Below, one piece after another: positions 8,678 to 17,382 of a stretch of 50,584 nucleotides of DNA. Within the stretch, counting starts at the first letter, position 1. Each line of letters opens with the position of its first letter. The notes beneath the pieces were generated by a model. It did no database searches, was not told the DNA's origin, and was given only the letters and a program-made list of their open reading frames with translations. The translations under genes were made by a program, and so were the position numbers. Source of the DNA: JALOTE01 sp031422195 (lineage in GTDB: Bacteria > Pseudomonadota > Alphaproteobacteria > Rhizobiales > Rhizobiaceae); assembly GCA_031422195.1 (NCBI GenBank), contig JANOPZ010000012.1, positions 1 through 50,584 on the forward strand, in the 5' to 3' direction.

Positions 8678-9838
8678 CTAGTGACGCATCGACGGAGCCC
8701 TTGCATCCGTCCATGCGCCGTCGTTGCCAGCTGAATCCACCGCAGCACTGATGGCTGCCATTGAAACCAAGCCATCATGAGCGGTTGGGTAGTGGCAACA
8801 AATAGGGTCAGGTGCACGGCCTTGGCTTTTGGCGCTGATCACTTCCCATAAATCAGCATAGATATTTGCAAAAGCCAACGGCATGCCTTCTGCATGACCA
8901 ATGGCCACGCGGGACGCGCGATCTGCTTCAGGCGATAGGCCGGGCCCGCCGCGTTCAATCGTTTCAGTACGGCCGTTGAGTGGTGTATAATAGAGTTGAT
9001 CTGGCCATTGCTGTGCCCAACGAAGCCCGCCGGTTTCCCCAAAAACTCGAATATTCAATCCATGCATACTGCCGACTGCGACAGAGCTGGTCCATAGCCG
9101 CAACGTTGCGCCGCCATTCATTTTGAACGACACCATCGCATCATCTTCAAGCGTCCGGCTTGGCAGACAAGACACAAAATCAGCCGAGAGCTTAACTGGC
9201 TCTTGCCCCGAAACATAGCTTGCCATATGCAGCGCATGAATGCCGCAATCAGCAAACTGCGCGGAAATGCCGGCAAGAGCCGGATCATAGCGCCAACGCA
9301 CCCGCGGATTTTCGGCATCAGCCGCATCAGCGTGAAATCCATGGGCAAACTCAGCTTTGATCATCCGCACTTTGCCAATATCGCCGCGCGCCACCATCGC
9401 CCGCATATGGCGCACAAGGGCATAACCCGAGTAGCCATAATTCACCGCACAAATCGAACCGGTGCGCTTTGAAGTTGCAACAATATCTTCGGCTTCCGCC
9501 ACCGTCATGGTCATCGGCTTTTCGCACAGCACGTGGATACCAGCTTCAAGAAACGCCTTGGTAATTTCATAATGGGTGGAGTTTGGCGTAGCCACTGTCA
9601 CCAAATCAATGCGGTCTGCGCGATTACGCTCGCCAGCCAGCATCTCTTGCCAATTGCCATACGCGCGGTCGGGCGCAATGCCGAGCGAAATGGCAAATTG
9701 GCTGCCTTTGGCGGCATCAATGTCCAACGCACCGGCAGCCATTGTGTAAAGCCCATCCATTGCCGCACTGATTCGGTGAGCCGGGCCAATTTGGCTGCCA
9801 GCGCCGCCACCAATCATGCCCCATGAGAGTTTTTTCAT
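8678..9838 (-). CDS. Gfo/Idh/MocA family oxidoreductase (first of pair)
   Basis: NAD(P)-dependent dehydrogenase acting on a sugar, inositol or related polyol. The 386 residues have an N-terminal Rossmann fold (GMIGGGAGSQIG), the family catalytic Lys in VLCEKPMT (about residues 103-110) and a DCGIHALHM motif with the catalytic Asp/His. It is longer than classical inositol 2-dehydrogenase IolG (~330-340) and its dinucleotide motif is not the canonical IolG one, so the substrate is open. It is 27 bases downstream of a second, only distantly similar Gfo/Idh gene and divergent from iolC-iolB-aldolase, so a role early in a polyol pathway is inferred. Confidence 0.88.
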   Translation of the reverse strand: MKKLSWGMIGGGAGSQIGPAHRISAAMDGLYTMAAGALDIDAAKGSQFAISLGIAPDRAYGNWQEMLAGERNRADRIDLVTVATPNSTHYEITKAFLEAGIHVLCEKPMTMTVAEAEDIVATSKRTGSICAVNYGYSGYALVRHMRAMVARGDIGKVRMIKAEFAHGFHADAADAENPRVRWRYDPALAGISAQFADCGIHALHMASYVSGQEPVKLSADFVSCLPSRTLEDDAMVSFKMNGGATLRLWTSSVAVGSMHGLNIRVFGETGGLRWAQQWPDQLYYTPLNGRTETIERGGPGLSPEADRASRVAIGHAEGMPLAFANIYADLWEVISAKSQGRAPDPICCHYPTAHDGLVSMAAISAAVDSAGNDGAWTDARAPSMRH

Positions 9839-9865
9839 CTTATAACTTTCTTTGAAAACGAAGTG

Positions 9866-10981
9866 TTACACCGAAGCGACATCCACCCAGCGCCGTGACT
9901 GATGCGAAATAAAAGCAGCTTCAATGATTTGGTTGACGATAAGGCCGTCTTGAAACGTTGGCCAAATGTTTTTTCCATTAGCAATCGCCTGCAAAAAATC
10001 GCGGGCTTCAATGGTAATCTGGTCTTGATAACCGGTGCCATGGCCGGGGCCTAAGCAAAAGGGTTTATAGTCTGGATGTTCAGGGCCGGTTAAAATTTTG
10101 GTGAAGCCTTGACGGTCGCTGCGTTGATCACCTTTGTAAAGCCATAGCGCATTTTGATCTTCCTGATCGAAACGTATCGCGCCTTTTGTGCCGTAGATAT
10201 CATAGGCATATCCCATTTTACGCCCCGTCGCGACACGGCTGATATAAAGCGAACCCATGGCACCACTTGCAAACCGGCAAGTGATTTGTGCCTGATCATC
10301 ATTATTAACTGCGCGCGGACCAGTCGGGCTAGGCCGCATTTTATGAACGGTTTCAATGTCGGCGACCAACGACGTGATCGGCCCGCACAGCGCCAAAGCG
10401 GCATTAATGATATGGGGCGACAAATCTCCCATATTACCATTTGCCCGCCCTTCTGTGCGCCAGTTTGCCGGTAATTCTGGGTCTGCCATAAAATCTTCGG
10501 TATGCTCGCCGCGCATATAAGTAATGTGACCAATTTCATTATTGGCAATAATTTGGCGGGCCAATTGCGAGGCTGGCGTGCGAATATAATTAAAGCCGGT
10601 CATGTTGATTGCGCCGGATTTTGCAGCCGCCGCAACCATAGCGCGGCTGTCATCCAAATCCTTGCCCAGCGGCTTCTCACACATTACAGGCTTACCCAAA
10701 GCAAAAGCCGCCAGTGCAATTTCGCGATGGGTTTCTTGCGGGCTGGCAATGACGATGGCTTCAACCCGTGGGTCGTTCACGAGAATTTTCCAATCAGCGG
10801 TGCAACGCGCAAAACCATAATCTTTTGCTTTTTGCGCTGCGCCTTCTGGCGTGGTGGTGCAGATCATTTCAAGTCGAGGGCGAAGCGCGGTGTGGAATAC
10901 CGCACCAACGGAAGCCATTGCAACGGAATGGGCTTTTCCCATATAGCCGGCCCCGATAATACCAATACCAATTTCACTCAT
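9866..10981 (-). CDS. Gfo/Idh/MocA family oxidoreductase (second of pair)
   Basis: NAD(P)-dependent dehydrogenase of the same superfamily as its downstream neighbour but clearly a different branch. The 371 residues begin IGIIGAGYMGKAHS (Rossmann), with the catalytic Lys in PVMCEKPLGKD near residue 98 and a GDLSPHIINAAL segment holding the Asp/His pair. It is the first gene of the minus-strand set and faces iolC across a ~95-base divergent intergenic region (10982-11076), in which I see no confident operator. Relatives act on myo-inositol, levoglucosan and other cyclic sugars. Pairing of two such enzymes suggests oxidation or epimerisation of an inositol isomer or glycoside, which is inference. 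Confidence 0.88.
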   Translation of the reverse strand: MSEIGIGIIGAGYMGKAHSVAMASVGAVFHTALRPRLEMICTTTPEGAAQKAKDYGFARCTADWKILVNDPRVEAIVIASPQETHREIALAAFALGKPVMCEKPLGKDLDDSRAMVAAAAKSGAINMTGFNYIRTPASQLARQIIANNEIGHITYMRGEHTEDFMADPELPANWRTEGRANGNMGDLSPHIINAALALCGPITSLVADIETVHKMRPSPTGPRAVNNDDQAQITCRFASGAMGSLYISRVATGRKMGYAYDIYGTKGAIRFDQEDQNALWLYKGDQRSDRQGFTKILTGPEHPDYKPFCLGPGHGTGYQDQITIEARDFLQAIANGKNIWPTFQDGLIVNQIIEAAFISHQSRRWVDVASV

Positions 10982-11076
10982 TAAGGGCGGTTCTCTCGAT
11001 CTGGGCTCTGGCTGCTTGCAAAGCTGAGTGACCGCATTTAGCGTTGATCGTCAAGTTATACGCATTTGAAAACGAC

Positions 11077-12057
11077 ATGAATACTCCAGACACAGTTTTG
11101 ACGAACCGCTTGAGCCGAAACCATTTTCTCGTCGTGGGTCGCGCCGGAATGGACCTCTATGCTGATCCGCCCGGCACACGCATGGAAGAAGCCACCCAAT
11201 TCTTTGCGGCGCTTGGCGGCTCAGCTGCAAATAGCGCCGCAGCCATTGCAAGGCTAGGCGGCAAAGCCGCATTGCTGACTTGCGTATCGGATGATGCCGT
11301 CGGCCGGTTTGTGACAAAACAACTTCACCAGTATGGCATTGATGGCACGTCGGTTTTTCAAGTTGGCGGCGAGGCGAGAAACTCATTGGCCGTGGTCGAA
11401 ACGCGGAGTAAAAATTGCCAGTCGGTGATTTACCGCAATAATGCCGCGGATTTTCATTTGACGAAAACGCAAACCGATGGGGTCGATTTGCAACCTTTCG
11501 GGGCATTGGTGATCACTGGCACAAGTCTGGCAATTGAGCCATCGCGTAGCGCCGTGTTGAGCTTGATGCAACGCGCTAAAACAACTCATTTGCCAATCAT
11601 TCTTGATGTTGATTACCGGCCTTACTCTTGGCCCTCCCGCGATGAAGCTAAACAAATTTGCTGCGAGGCAGCCGATTTTTGCGATATCATTGTCGGTAAT
11701 GATGAGGAGTTTGACTTGCTGGCGGGCGTTGAAGGGGGTGGATTGGCGCTCGCCAAAACCTATGGCAAAAACGCCATCGCCATCCACAAAATGGGCGCGC
11801 GCGGATCAATTACGTTTGCAGGTGACGTTGAGTTTGAAACTCCGGTATTCAACGTAATTGCCCTTAAAGCAACGGGTGCGGGTGATGCATTTCTTGGCGG
11901 ATTTTGCACCAGCTTTGGCAGTGGCTTTTCGCTACAAGAAAGCGTTAAACGCGGCTCGGCTTCAGCTGCCATTGTTGTCACCCGCGTTGGCTGCGCACCG
12001 GCTTGCCCGACATCACTCGAACTTGATGCATTTCTCTCAGAACGATCGGCCCGATAA
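11077..12057 (+). CDS. iolC: 5-dehydro-2-deoxygluconokinase-like PfkB kinase
   Basis: Predicted to phosphorylate 5-dehydro-2-deoxy-D-gluconate in inositol catabolism. The ~326 residues begin with FLVVGRAGMDLYADPPG, contain GGSAANSAAAIARLG (PfkB signature 1 region) and end with the anion-hole motif KATGAGDAFLGGF. VGRAGMDLYAD and LDVDYRPYSWPS are typical of IolC rather than ribokinase or fructokinase. Unlike many alphaproteobacterial IolC proteins, no C-terminal DUF2090 aldolase-like domain is attached. The ATG at 11077 is preferred over the TTG at 11044 because of codon type, but both have poor ribosome sites. The TAA is two bases before iolB. Confidence 0.85.
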   Translation: MNTPDTVLTNRLSRNHFLVVGRAGMDLYADPPGTRMEEATQFFAALGGSAANSAAAIARLGGKAALLTCVSDDAVGRFVTKQLHQYGIDGTSVFQVGGEARNSLAVVETRSKNCQSVIYRNNAADFHLTKTQTDGVDLQPFGALVITGTSLAIEPSRSAVLSLMQRAKTTHLPIILDVDYRPYSWPSRDEAKQICCEAADFCDIIVGNDEEFDLLAGVEGGGLALAKTYGKNAIAIHKMGARGSITFAGDVEFETPVFNVIALKATGAGDAFLGGFCTSFGSGFSLQESVKRGSASAAIVVTRVGCAPACPTSLELDAFLSERSAR

Positions 12058-12059
12058 CC

Positions 12060-12902
12060 ATGCATATTGCCCCTTATAATAACCAAAACCGGCCTATCGT
12101 GGATGTTGAAGATTCTCGCGTGCCGCTCAACTATTTCAACATTGTCAAACTCAAACGCGGGCAGGTTTTCGAGTTCCAAGTGCCGGGCTATGAAACAGGT
12201 ATTGTGCCGGCAACTGGCAGCGTGGATGTTGAAATTGAAGGCATGCACTTTAAGGCCATTGGCAAACGTGGGTTGGACGTTTGGGACGGAGAGCCCGAAG
12301 GCGTATACTGCCCGTCTGGTGCAAAAGCGCGTTTGGTGTGCGGATCAGAGGCAACCGAAGTTTTTATTGCCGGCGCCAAGTACGATATAGTTTTGGAGCC
12401 GTTTGAAGTGCGCGAGGCTGATATTGACCGGGTGCAATATGGCTCGGACGACACCAAAACCCACCGGAAAATCAAACACATTTTGGGCAGTAAGTACCGC
12501 GATAAAGTCGGGCGCTTGCTGGTTTCAGAACTTTTTACTGTCGGTCAAGGCGGCTGGTCAGGCTTTCCGCCGCACAAGCATGATACGGATCGCTTACCAA
12601 TTGAGACCCGCCACGATGAGACCTATAATTTCAGGTTCAAACCGAACACCGGTTTCGGCCTTCAACTGGTGCAGCGCGAAGATGGTAAGGTTGGCGATGC
12701 CTATCATCTGGTTGATGGCTCAACAGTGGTACTCGACAAAGGCTTTCACCCGTGCGTAGTCGCCCCGGGCTATGAGATGTATTATTTCACAATATTGGGC
12801 GGCCTTAGCCAGCGGCCTTTGGTGCAATATTTTCAACCCGACCACGCCCACCAGATTGAAACCATCCCCGGCATCAAAGACATGATTGCCAAGTTCAAAT
12901 GA
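12060..12902 (+). CDS. iolB: 5-deoxy-glucuronate isomerase
   Basis: Isomerises 5-deoxy-D-glucuronate to 5-dehydro-2-deoxygluconate, the IolC substrate. The 280 residues form the double-cupin KduI/IolB fold, with metal-ligand region GFPPHKHDTD followed by ETRHDETYNFRF and the late FHPCVVAPGYEMYYFTILGG segment. Length agrees with the family (~270-280). It starts two bases after iolC and stops ten bases before the aldolase ATG, so the three are one operon. The neighbours on both sides make the inositol-type assignment firm, although the initial substrate of the pathway need not be myo-inositol. Confidence 0.93.
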   Translation: MHIAPYNNQNRPIVDVEDSRVPLNYFNIVKLKRGQVFEFQVPGYETGIVPATGSVDVEIEGMHFKAIGKRGLDVWDGEPEGVYCPSGAKARLVCGSEATEVFIAGAKYDIVLEPFEVREADIDRVQYGSDDTKTHRKIKHILGSKYRDKVGRLLVSELFTVGQGGWSGFPPHKHDTDRLPIETRHDETYNFRFKPNTGFGLQLVQREDGKVGDAYHLVDGSTVVLDKGFHPCVVAPGYEMYYFTILGGLSQRPLVQYFQPDHAHQIETIPGIKDMIAKFK

Positions 12903-12912
12903 CGCAACCGTT

Positions 12913-13734
12913 ATGACAATTGCCAATCTTAACGATGTTTTGCTGCCAGCAATGCGCAAAGGCCGCGCGGTGCTTGGCGTTGTTGTCCTCGGCTGGGAAG
13001 ATGCGCGGGCCTATGTTGAAGCTGCCGAAGAAACCGGCATTCCTATTATTTTGCAAGCCGGGCCGGGTTGCCGTGCTCATACGCCGGTGCCCGTTTTGGG
13101 CACAATGTTTCGCCATTTGGCCGAGCAATCCAGTGTTCCTATTGTCTGCCATATCGACCACGCTTACACGCTTGACGAATGCCGGCAGGGCATAGAACAT
13201 GGCTTTTCATCTGTGATGATTGATGGCTCGCGCCTTGAGATTTCAAAGAATATTGATCTCACCGCGCAAGTGGTGGGCCTTGCCAAACCGTATGGTGTGT
13301 CAGTCGAAGGCGAAGTTGGTTTTGTCGGCTATTCCGGCGGCCAGCAAGGCGTATTTACGGACGCAACAGAAGCCCAAAGATTTGACCGCGAGAGCGGCGC
13401 GGACGCGCTGGCGGTCTCCATCGGCAATGTGCATTTGAGCACTGAAAAAACCGCAGGTGTTAATCTTGAAGCTTTGCGTGCTATCGAGGCCGTTACGCGG
13501 CTTCCGTTGGTGCTGCACGGTGGCAGCGGTATTCCACTGGAAACCCGGCAAATGTTAGCGCGGCAAACGCGTGTTTCGAAATTCAATATCGGCACGGAAC
13601 TCCGAATGGAATTTGGCAAAGCGTTGCGCAAATCGCTCAGCGAACAGCCAGAGGTTTTCGACAGGATTAAGCTTCTTGCACCTACCGTTGACGCTATGCG
13701 TCTGGCCACGGTTGATTTGCTGAAATCGATTTAG
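12913..13734 (+). CDS. Class II aldolase, IolJ-like
   Basis: Zinc-dependent class II fructose-bisphosphate-type aldolase, by context cleaving 5-dehydro-2-deoxygluconate 6-phosphate to dihydroxyacetone phosphate and malonate semialdehyde. About 273 residues show zinc ligands in CHIDHAYTLDEC, SVEGEVGFVGYSGG, LHGGSGIP and phosphate-binding FNIGTELR. Fructose-1,6-bisphosphate or tagatose-bisphosphate aldolase would look alike; the IolJ role rests on the iolC-iolB neighbours. The ATG at 12913 is used; an upstream in-frame TTG at 12886 would overlap iolB. Its TAG overlaps the TAA of the convergent oxidoreductase gene (13731-13734). Confidence 0.88.
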   Translation: MTIANLNDVLLPAMRKGRAVLGVVVLGWEDARAYVEAAEETGIPIILQAGPGCRAHTPVPVLGTMFRHLAEQSSVPIVCHIDHAYTLDECRQGIEHGFSSVMIDGSRLEISKNIDLTAQVVGLAKPYGVSVEGEVGFVGYSGGQQGVFTDATEAQRFDRESGADALAVSIGNVHLSTEKTAGVNLEALRAIEAVTRLPLVLHGGSGIPLETRQMLARQTRVSKFNIGTELRMEFGKALRKSLSEQPEVFDRIKLLAPTVDAMRLATVDLLKSI

Positions 13735-14945
13735 ATGACAGCCGTTTCGACAAACGGCTCGTTGCGTTCAATGCGTCCAAAACCAAAAGGACTTAAATCG
13801 AGCGTTCGATATTGGCCATAGGTAATGAGTTCAGCCATGCCTCGACCCATAGCTGGTGACTGCTGGAAGCCATGACCTGAAAAGCCATTCAGAAACATGA
13901 AATTACTTACGTTTGTATGCGGCCCAAAAATCGCATTTTGATCGAGCGTATTATAATCATAATGGCCCGCCCATGAATTCATCACTTTAATGGCGTCAAA
14001 CTGTGGAATACGAAAAGCGATAGCGGGCCAGACTTTATCTTCCCAAATCGCATGATCCAACTCGAAATCGTCGGGGTCAACGGCATGGTCCACTTCAGGT
14101 GGGCAACCGGCCATGTAGTTTTTGCCATCAGTGCGCACGTGTACGCCCGACGGGTCAATTGTAAGCGGCAAATCTACGCCAAGTGGTTTGTTAGCGGCAA
14201 ACACGAAAGTGTAGCGCTTACGGGCTTCGACCGGAATTTCAATCCCCGCCATGTTTGCAGTCGCATTTGCGCGCGTGCCCGAAGCATTGACAATCACACC
14301 GCAAGCAACAACCTCGCCCGTTTGCAGCGTGACGCTTTCCACTTTGGTGCCAGCTTTGTTCTTGGTCATATCAACCACCTGATTGGTGCAATATTCAACG
14401 CCACGCTCTTTGGCGCTACGCTTCCACCAATCAAACAAAGTGCCGCCGTCAAAATAGCCTTCGTCTATTTTATTGTGGTTGCCAGCAATAATGTCTTCAA
14501 GCTGGTAAAATGGATAGGCGGCTGCAATCTCGTCGCGGCTCATATGTTTGGTTGCCGCTCCGCAAGCCTCTTGCACATACTGCGCTGCCTTAAGGCTATC
14601 AGCAAAAGCTTGATTATCCGCCAAATACAAATAGCCAAAACTATGCAGTAGCGGCTTTGGCACGCGCGGATCATTGCCCATATGTCCTTGAAAATTCTTG
14701 ATAAAGCTCGCACCAAACTGTGAAATCTGGACATTGATCGCCGCGCTGAATTGTTGGCGAATGCAACTATTGGTGAGCGACGTTGCTGCAAATTCATAAG
14801 ATGGATCGCGCTCAACCACCAGAACTGAACCCTTAAAATCTGGGTTATCGGTTAAGAACCAAGCCACCGAGGAGCCCAGCATTGCCCCGCCGATGATAAC
14901 CACATCATAGGATTTGTGTTTAGCAGATTGGAAAGTAGGGTTCAT
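13731..14945 (-). CDS. DAO-family FAD-dependent oxidoreductase
   Basis: Predicted amine or amino-acid oxidase/dehydrogenase of the DAO superfamily (glycine/sarcosine oxidase-like, FOXRED1-like branch). The 404 residues begin with the FAD-binding VVIIGGAMLGSSVAW, continue with ERDPSYEFAATSLTN and CIRQQFSAAINVQ, and end with the second FAD contact FMFLNGFSGHGFQQSPAMGRGMAEL. SWAGHYDYNTLDQN fits the SWxGxYD motif of this branch. The substrate is unknown; secondary or tertiary amines such as sarcosine or dimethylglycine are plausible. It converges on the aldolase gene with overlapping stop codons and is probably not part of the inositol operon. Confidence 0.85.
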   Translation of the reverse strand: MNPTFQSAKHKSYDVVIIGGAMLGSSVAWFLTDNPDFKGSVLVVERDPSYEFAATSLTNSCIRQQFSAAINVQISQFGASFIKNFQGHMGNDPRVPKPLLHSFGYLYLADNQAFADSLKAAQYVQEACGAATKHMSRDEIAAAYPFYQLEDIIAGNHNKIDEGYFDGGTLFDWWKRSAKERGVEYCTNQVVDMTKNKAGTKVESVTLQTGEVVACGVIVNASGTRANATANMAGIEIPVEARKRYTFVFAANKPLGVDLPLTIDPSGVHVRTDGKNYMAGCPPEVDHAVDPDDFELDHAIWEDKVWPAIAFRIPQFDAIKVMNSWAGHYDYNTLDQNAIFGPHTNVSNFMFLNGFSGHGFQQSPAMGRGMAELITYGQYRTLDLSPFGFGRIERNEPFVETAVI

Positions 14946-15004
14946 TTTTGACGCTCACAGCGGTTGAAACTGTATAGTAGCTGCACAAATCTCAATTCGA
15001 AAAC

Positions 15005-16195
15005 TTAAAGGCTGCGGCCAGCGGCTGCGCCACTCGACCATGCCCATTGGAAATTATGGCCGCCAAGATGGCCGGTGACATCCACCACTTCGCCGATAAA
15101 ATATAGGCCGGAAACAGTTTTGCTTTCCATAGTTTTTTGGTTGATGCCATCGGTTGCCACGCCGCCCAATGTCACTTCAGCGGTGCGATAGCCCTCGGTG
15201 CCACCAGGCAAAAACGTGAATTTTTTGATGCCATTGACCAAGGTTTCAAGCGCCGTATTGCCCAAATCGGCAAGGCGCAAAGCATCGGCAGCAAAGGTTT
15301 CAGTAAGCTTTTGCGCGAGCCGTTTTGGAAACATCTCAGACAAAATATTGGCTGGCGTAGATTTCCCGCGCAAGCCACGTTCGCTTTTCAAAAATGCTGC
15401 CATATCGCGGCCGGGCGCAAGGTCAATCTCGACCGCATCCCCTTCGCGCCAATAAGACGACACTTGCAACATGGCCGGGCCAGACATGCCACGATGTGTC
15501 ATCAAAAGCGCTTCATCAAATTTACCAGCACCGCAAATGGCACGCACCGGTAACGACAAGCCTGAAAGCTCTGACCAAGTTTCTATCATATTAGCTGGCC
15601 AAGTGAATGGAACAAGGGCAGGGCGAACATCTGTTAAGCGGTGGCCAAACTGCTTGGCGAGATCATAGCCAAACCCCGTTGCGCCCATTTTCGGAATTGA
15701 TTTACCGCCGGTTGCCACCACAAGACGCGTCGCATCAAAAACGCCTTCGCTTGTCTCAACCGAGAACCCGTTTTCGTTGTGGGTTACAAACTCAATTTTG
15801 GTGTTGAGCAGCAAAGTGACACCCGCTTCGGTCATAGCAGACGTAATCATCCATATAATTTCTGTGGCCGAGCCATTACAAAATAACTGGCCAAGTGTTT
15901 TTTCGTGAAATGAAATATGGCTCTTGCGGACCCACTCAATAAACATTTGCGGCGTGTACGCTTTCAATGCTGAAATCGAAAAAGACGGGTTCTCAGATAG
16001 AAAGTTTTTAGCGCTGCAATGAATATTCGTGAAGTTGCATTTCCCGCCGCCTGAAATTCGGATTTTTTCACCCGGCGCTTTTGCGTGGTCAATGATCACT
16101 ACGCTTTTGCCGCGCCGACCGGCTTCAATGGCGCACATCATGCCTGCCGCACCAGCGCCAAGAACAATCACATCAAAGTTTTTGGCATGTGCCAT
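15005..16195 (-). CDS. HI0933/BaiN-like NAD(P)/FAD-dependent oxidoreductase
   Basis: Flavoprotein of the HI0933 family; the cellular reaction is not established for most members. About 396 residues: FAD motif VIVLGAGAAGMMCAIEAGRRG, the diagnostic GEKIRISGGGKCNFTN loop, ATGGKSIPKMGATGFGYDLA in the middle, and GLYFIGEVVDVTGHLGGHNFQ near the C-terminus. The frame is open seven codons further up (MQQWGRF), but the ATG at 16195 has a GGGGAC ribosome site about five bases before it and matches the family start. It stands alone on the minus strand, 59 bases after the DAO gene start. Confidence 0.9.
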   Translation of the reverse strand: MAHAKNFDVIVLGAGAAGMMCAIEAGRRGKSVVIIDHAKAPGEKIRISGGGKCNFTNIHCSAKNFLSENPSFSISALKAYTPQMFIEWVRKSHISFHEKTLGQLFCNGSATEIIWMITSAMTEAGVTLLLNTKIEFVTHNENGFSVETSEGVFDATRLVVATGGKSIPKMGATGFGYDLAKQFGHRLTDVRPALVPFTWPANMIETWSELSGLSLPVRAICGAGKFDEALLMTHRGMSGPAMLQVSSYWREGDAVEIDLAPGRDMAAFLKSERGLRGKSTPANILSEMFPKRLAQKLTETFAADALRLADLGNTALETLVNGIKKFTFLPGGTEGYRTAEVTLGGVATDGINQKTMESKTVSGLYFIGEVVDVTGHLGGHNFQWAWSSGAAAGRSL

Positions 16196-16352
16196 GAAGC
16201 GTCCCCACTGTTGCAAATTGCTATGGCGATGCCCGCCGCTTGCTGCAAGCCCAAATTCCGCAAACCATTATTCATTCGCTAATTGCGGCATTTGGTCTTA
16301 TAGTGACGCACGCAGCCAGGTGGCCTGTGATAAAACAGGGCAGGTTAGGCTT

Positions 16353-16598
16353 ATGTCAGACAATTCAAACGATATCCGCGCTAAGGCTAACACGCGATTT
16401 TTAGACACGCAAAAAAAGGCCGCCGACCGCAAACAAGCCTCAAACGACTATGAGTCTGAGTCTAAGGCACGGGAGGTTAAAACTGCTAAACTCAAAGCTT
16501 TGCGCCTTGCCAAAGAAGCCGAAGATCGTTTGACAGCTGCGCTGACGCCCGCGCCGGTTAAAGCCAAACGGGCGTCGCGCGCCAAACCCAAAACCTGA
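16353..16598 (+). CDS. Small basic coiled-coil protein, unknown function
   Basis: An 81-residue soluble protein with no signal peptide. Charged heptad-like helix through residues ~8-65 (RAKANTRFLDTQKKAADRKQ, then KTAKLKALRLAKEAEDRL) and a Lys/Ala-rich tail (PVKAKRASRAKPKT). Small proteins of this look occur in other Hyphomicrobiales, from memory; no role is known to me. A long upstream extension of the frame into the antisense of the HI0933 gene is rejected; the ATG at 16353 begins the region of protein-like composition. It converges on the HMA membrane-protein gene 14 bases away. It could bind nucleic acid given the basic tail, which is only a guess. Confidence 0.7.
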   Translation: MSDNSNDIRAKANTRFLDTQKKAADRKQASNDYESESKAREVKTAKLKALRLAKEAEDRLTAALTPAPVKAKRASRAKPKT

Positions 16599-16612
16599 TC
16601 ACCAAAACCTGA

Positions 16613-17320
16613 TCACATCGCCAGCATCATTGCAGCCATAACGATCATTAAGCCATCTTCAATAATCGTAACGGTGGACATTGGCAGGTTCAAAACCGTG
16701 CCAAGGCACGCGCAGCGTATCGTTTCTTTGCGCATATTTGCACGCACGACGCCTAAGATTGAAACGATCATAACGATGAGCGCTACCCAGTTTGTGGCCG
16801 TCAGTTCAAACCTGAACAGGTAAGCAAACCCCAATGCGAGTTCAATAAACGGGTAGATAAAGCCCCAGGGCTTCCATTTCATTGCCACTAAATCATAGCT
16901 CGTATAGGCGTCAGCAAAGCCACGCAAATCCAGCAGTTTGAAGAACGAAAATACCAAAAAGAACCCAGCCATGAAGTTGATCATCCAATTATGAAAAACC
17001 ATGCCGGTGCTTGCCGTGCCCGCAAAAGATGCAAGTGAAATAAATGCCGCGATTAGCAAAAGGGGATAATAGGTTTGAAACCAGCTTTTGGTTTCAACCG
17101 CGCTCATTGCCGCCGACGCGGACGAAGGTTGTGCCAACCGGTATTTGCCTAACGCAGATAAAGCCAAATTGGCTGCAACAAAATCGACACCGGATTTGAA
17201 AATGGCCTGTGGCGGTTCAAGCGTAACGATTGCACCGGGAGACAGCGCATCGAGTGCGCGCTCAATTTTCGTGCGGCACCCACCGCATGTCATGCCTTCA
17301 ACGCTTAGAATTTGTGTCAT
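16613..17320 (-). CDS. HMA-domain plus MauE/DoxX-like membrane protein
   Basis: The 235 residues combine an N-terminal heavy-metal-associated domain (residues 1-65, metal site GMTCGGC with Cys12/Cys15) with a membrane block of about five helices (85-103, 112-130, 150-170, 176-195, 218-234) resembling MauE/DoxX-type redox-associated proteins. A second cysteine pair, CACLGT (Cys203/Cys205), sits between the last two helices. It is not a P-type ATPase: no DKTGT motif or ATP-binding domains. Divergent from cueR (62-base gap), so a copper-handling role is inferred. The frame is open to 17506, inside cueR, but the ATG at 17320 gives the correct HMA start. It may accept Cu(I) on the HMA head and pass it to the membrane thiol pair. 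Confidence 0.82.
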   Translation of the reverse strand: MTQILSVEGMTCGGCRTKIERALDALSPGAIVTLEPPQAIFKSGVDFVAANLALSALGKYRLAQPSSASAAMSAVETKSWFQTYYPLLLIAAFISLASFAGTASTGMVFHNWMINFMAGFFLVFSFFKLLDLRGFADAYTSYDLVAMKWKPWGFIYPFIELALGFAYLFRFELTATNWVALIVMIVSILGVVRANMRKETIRCACLGTVLNLPMSTVTIIEDGLMIVMAAMMLAM

Positions 17321-17382
17321 AGTTTTGTCTTTCAACTTTAAAATTATGGGATAGTTGGTGGCAAACAAATTTAGTGTGAAAC
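17321..17382. promoter_or_regulatory. divergent cueR / HMA-protein control region
   Basis: This 62-base gap must hold both divergent promoters. It has no copy of the ACCTTCC dyad found at the DUF305 promoter. The only symmetry I see is CAACT (17334-17338) and AGTTG (17354-17358), separated by 15 bases, which is wider than standard MerR dyads. Operator identity is therefore unproven. Confidence 0.3.

Noticed and set aside
14052..14651. 199-codon plus-strand ORF
   Set aside because: Antisense to the well-supported DAO oxidoreductase; no domain or ribosome site.
16029..16352. 108-codon upstream extension of the small coiled-coil protein
   Set aside because: Lies antisense to the HI0933-type gene and changes abruptly in composition at 16353.
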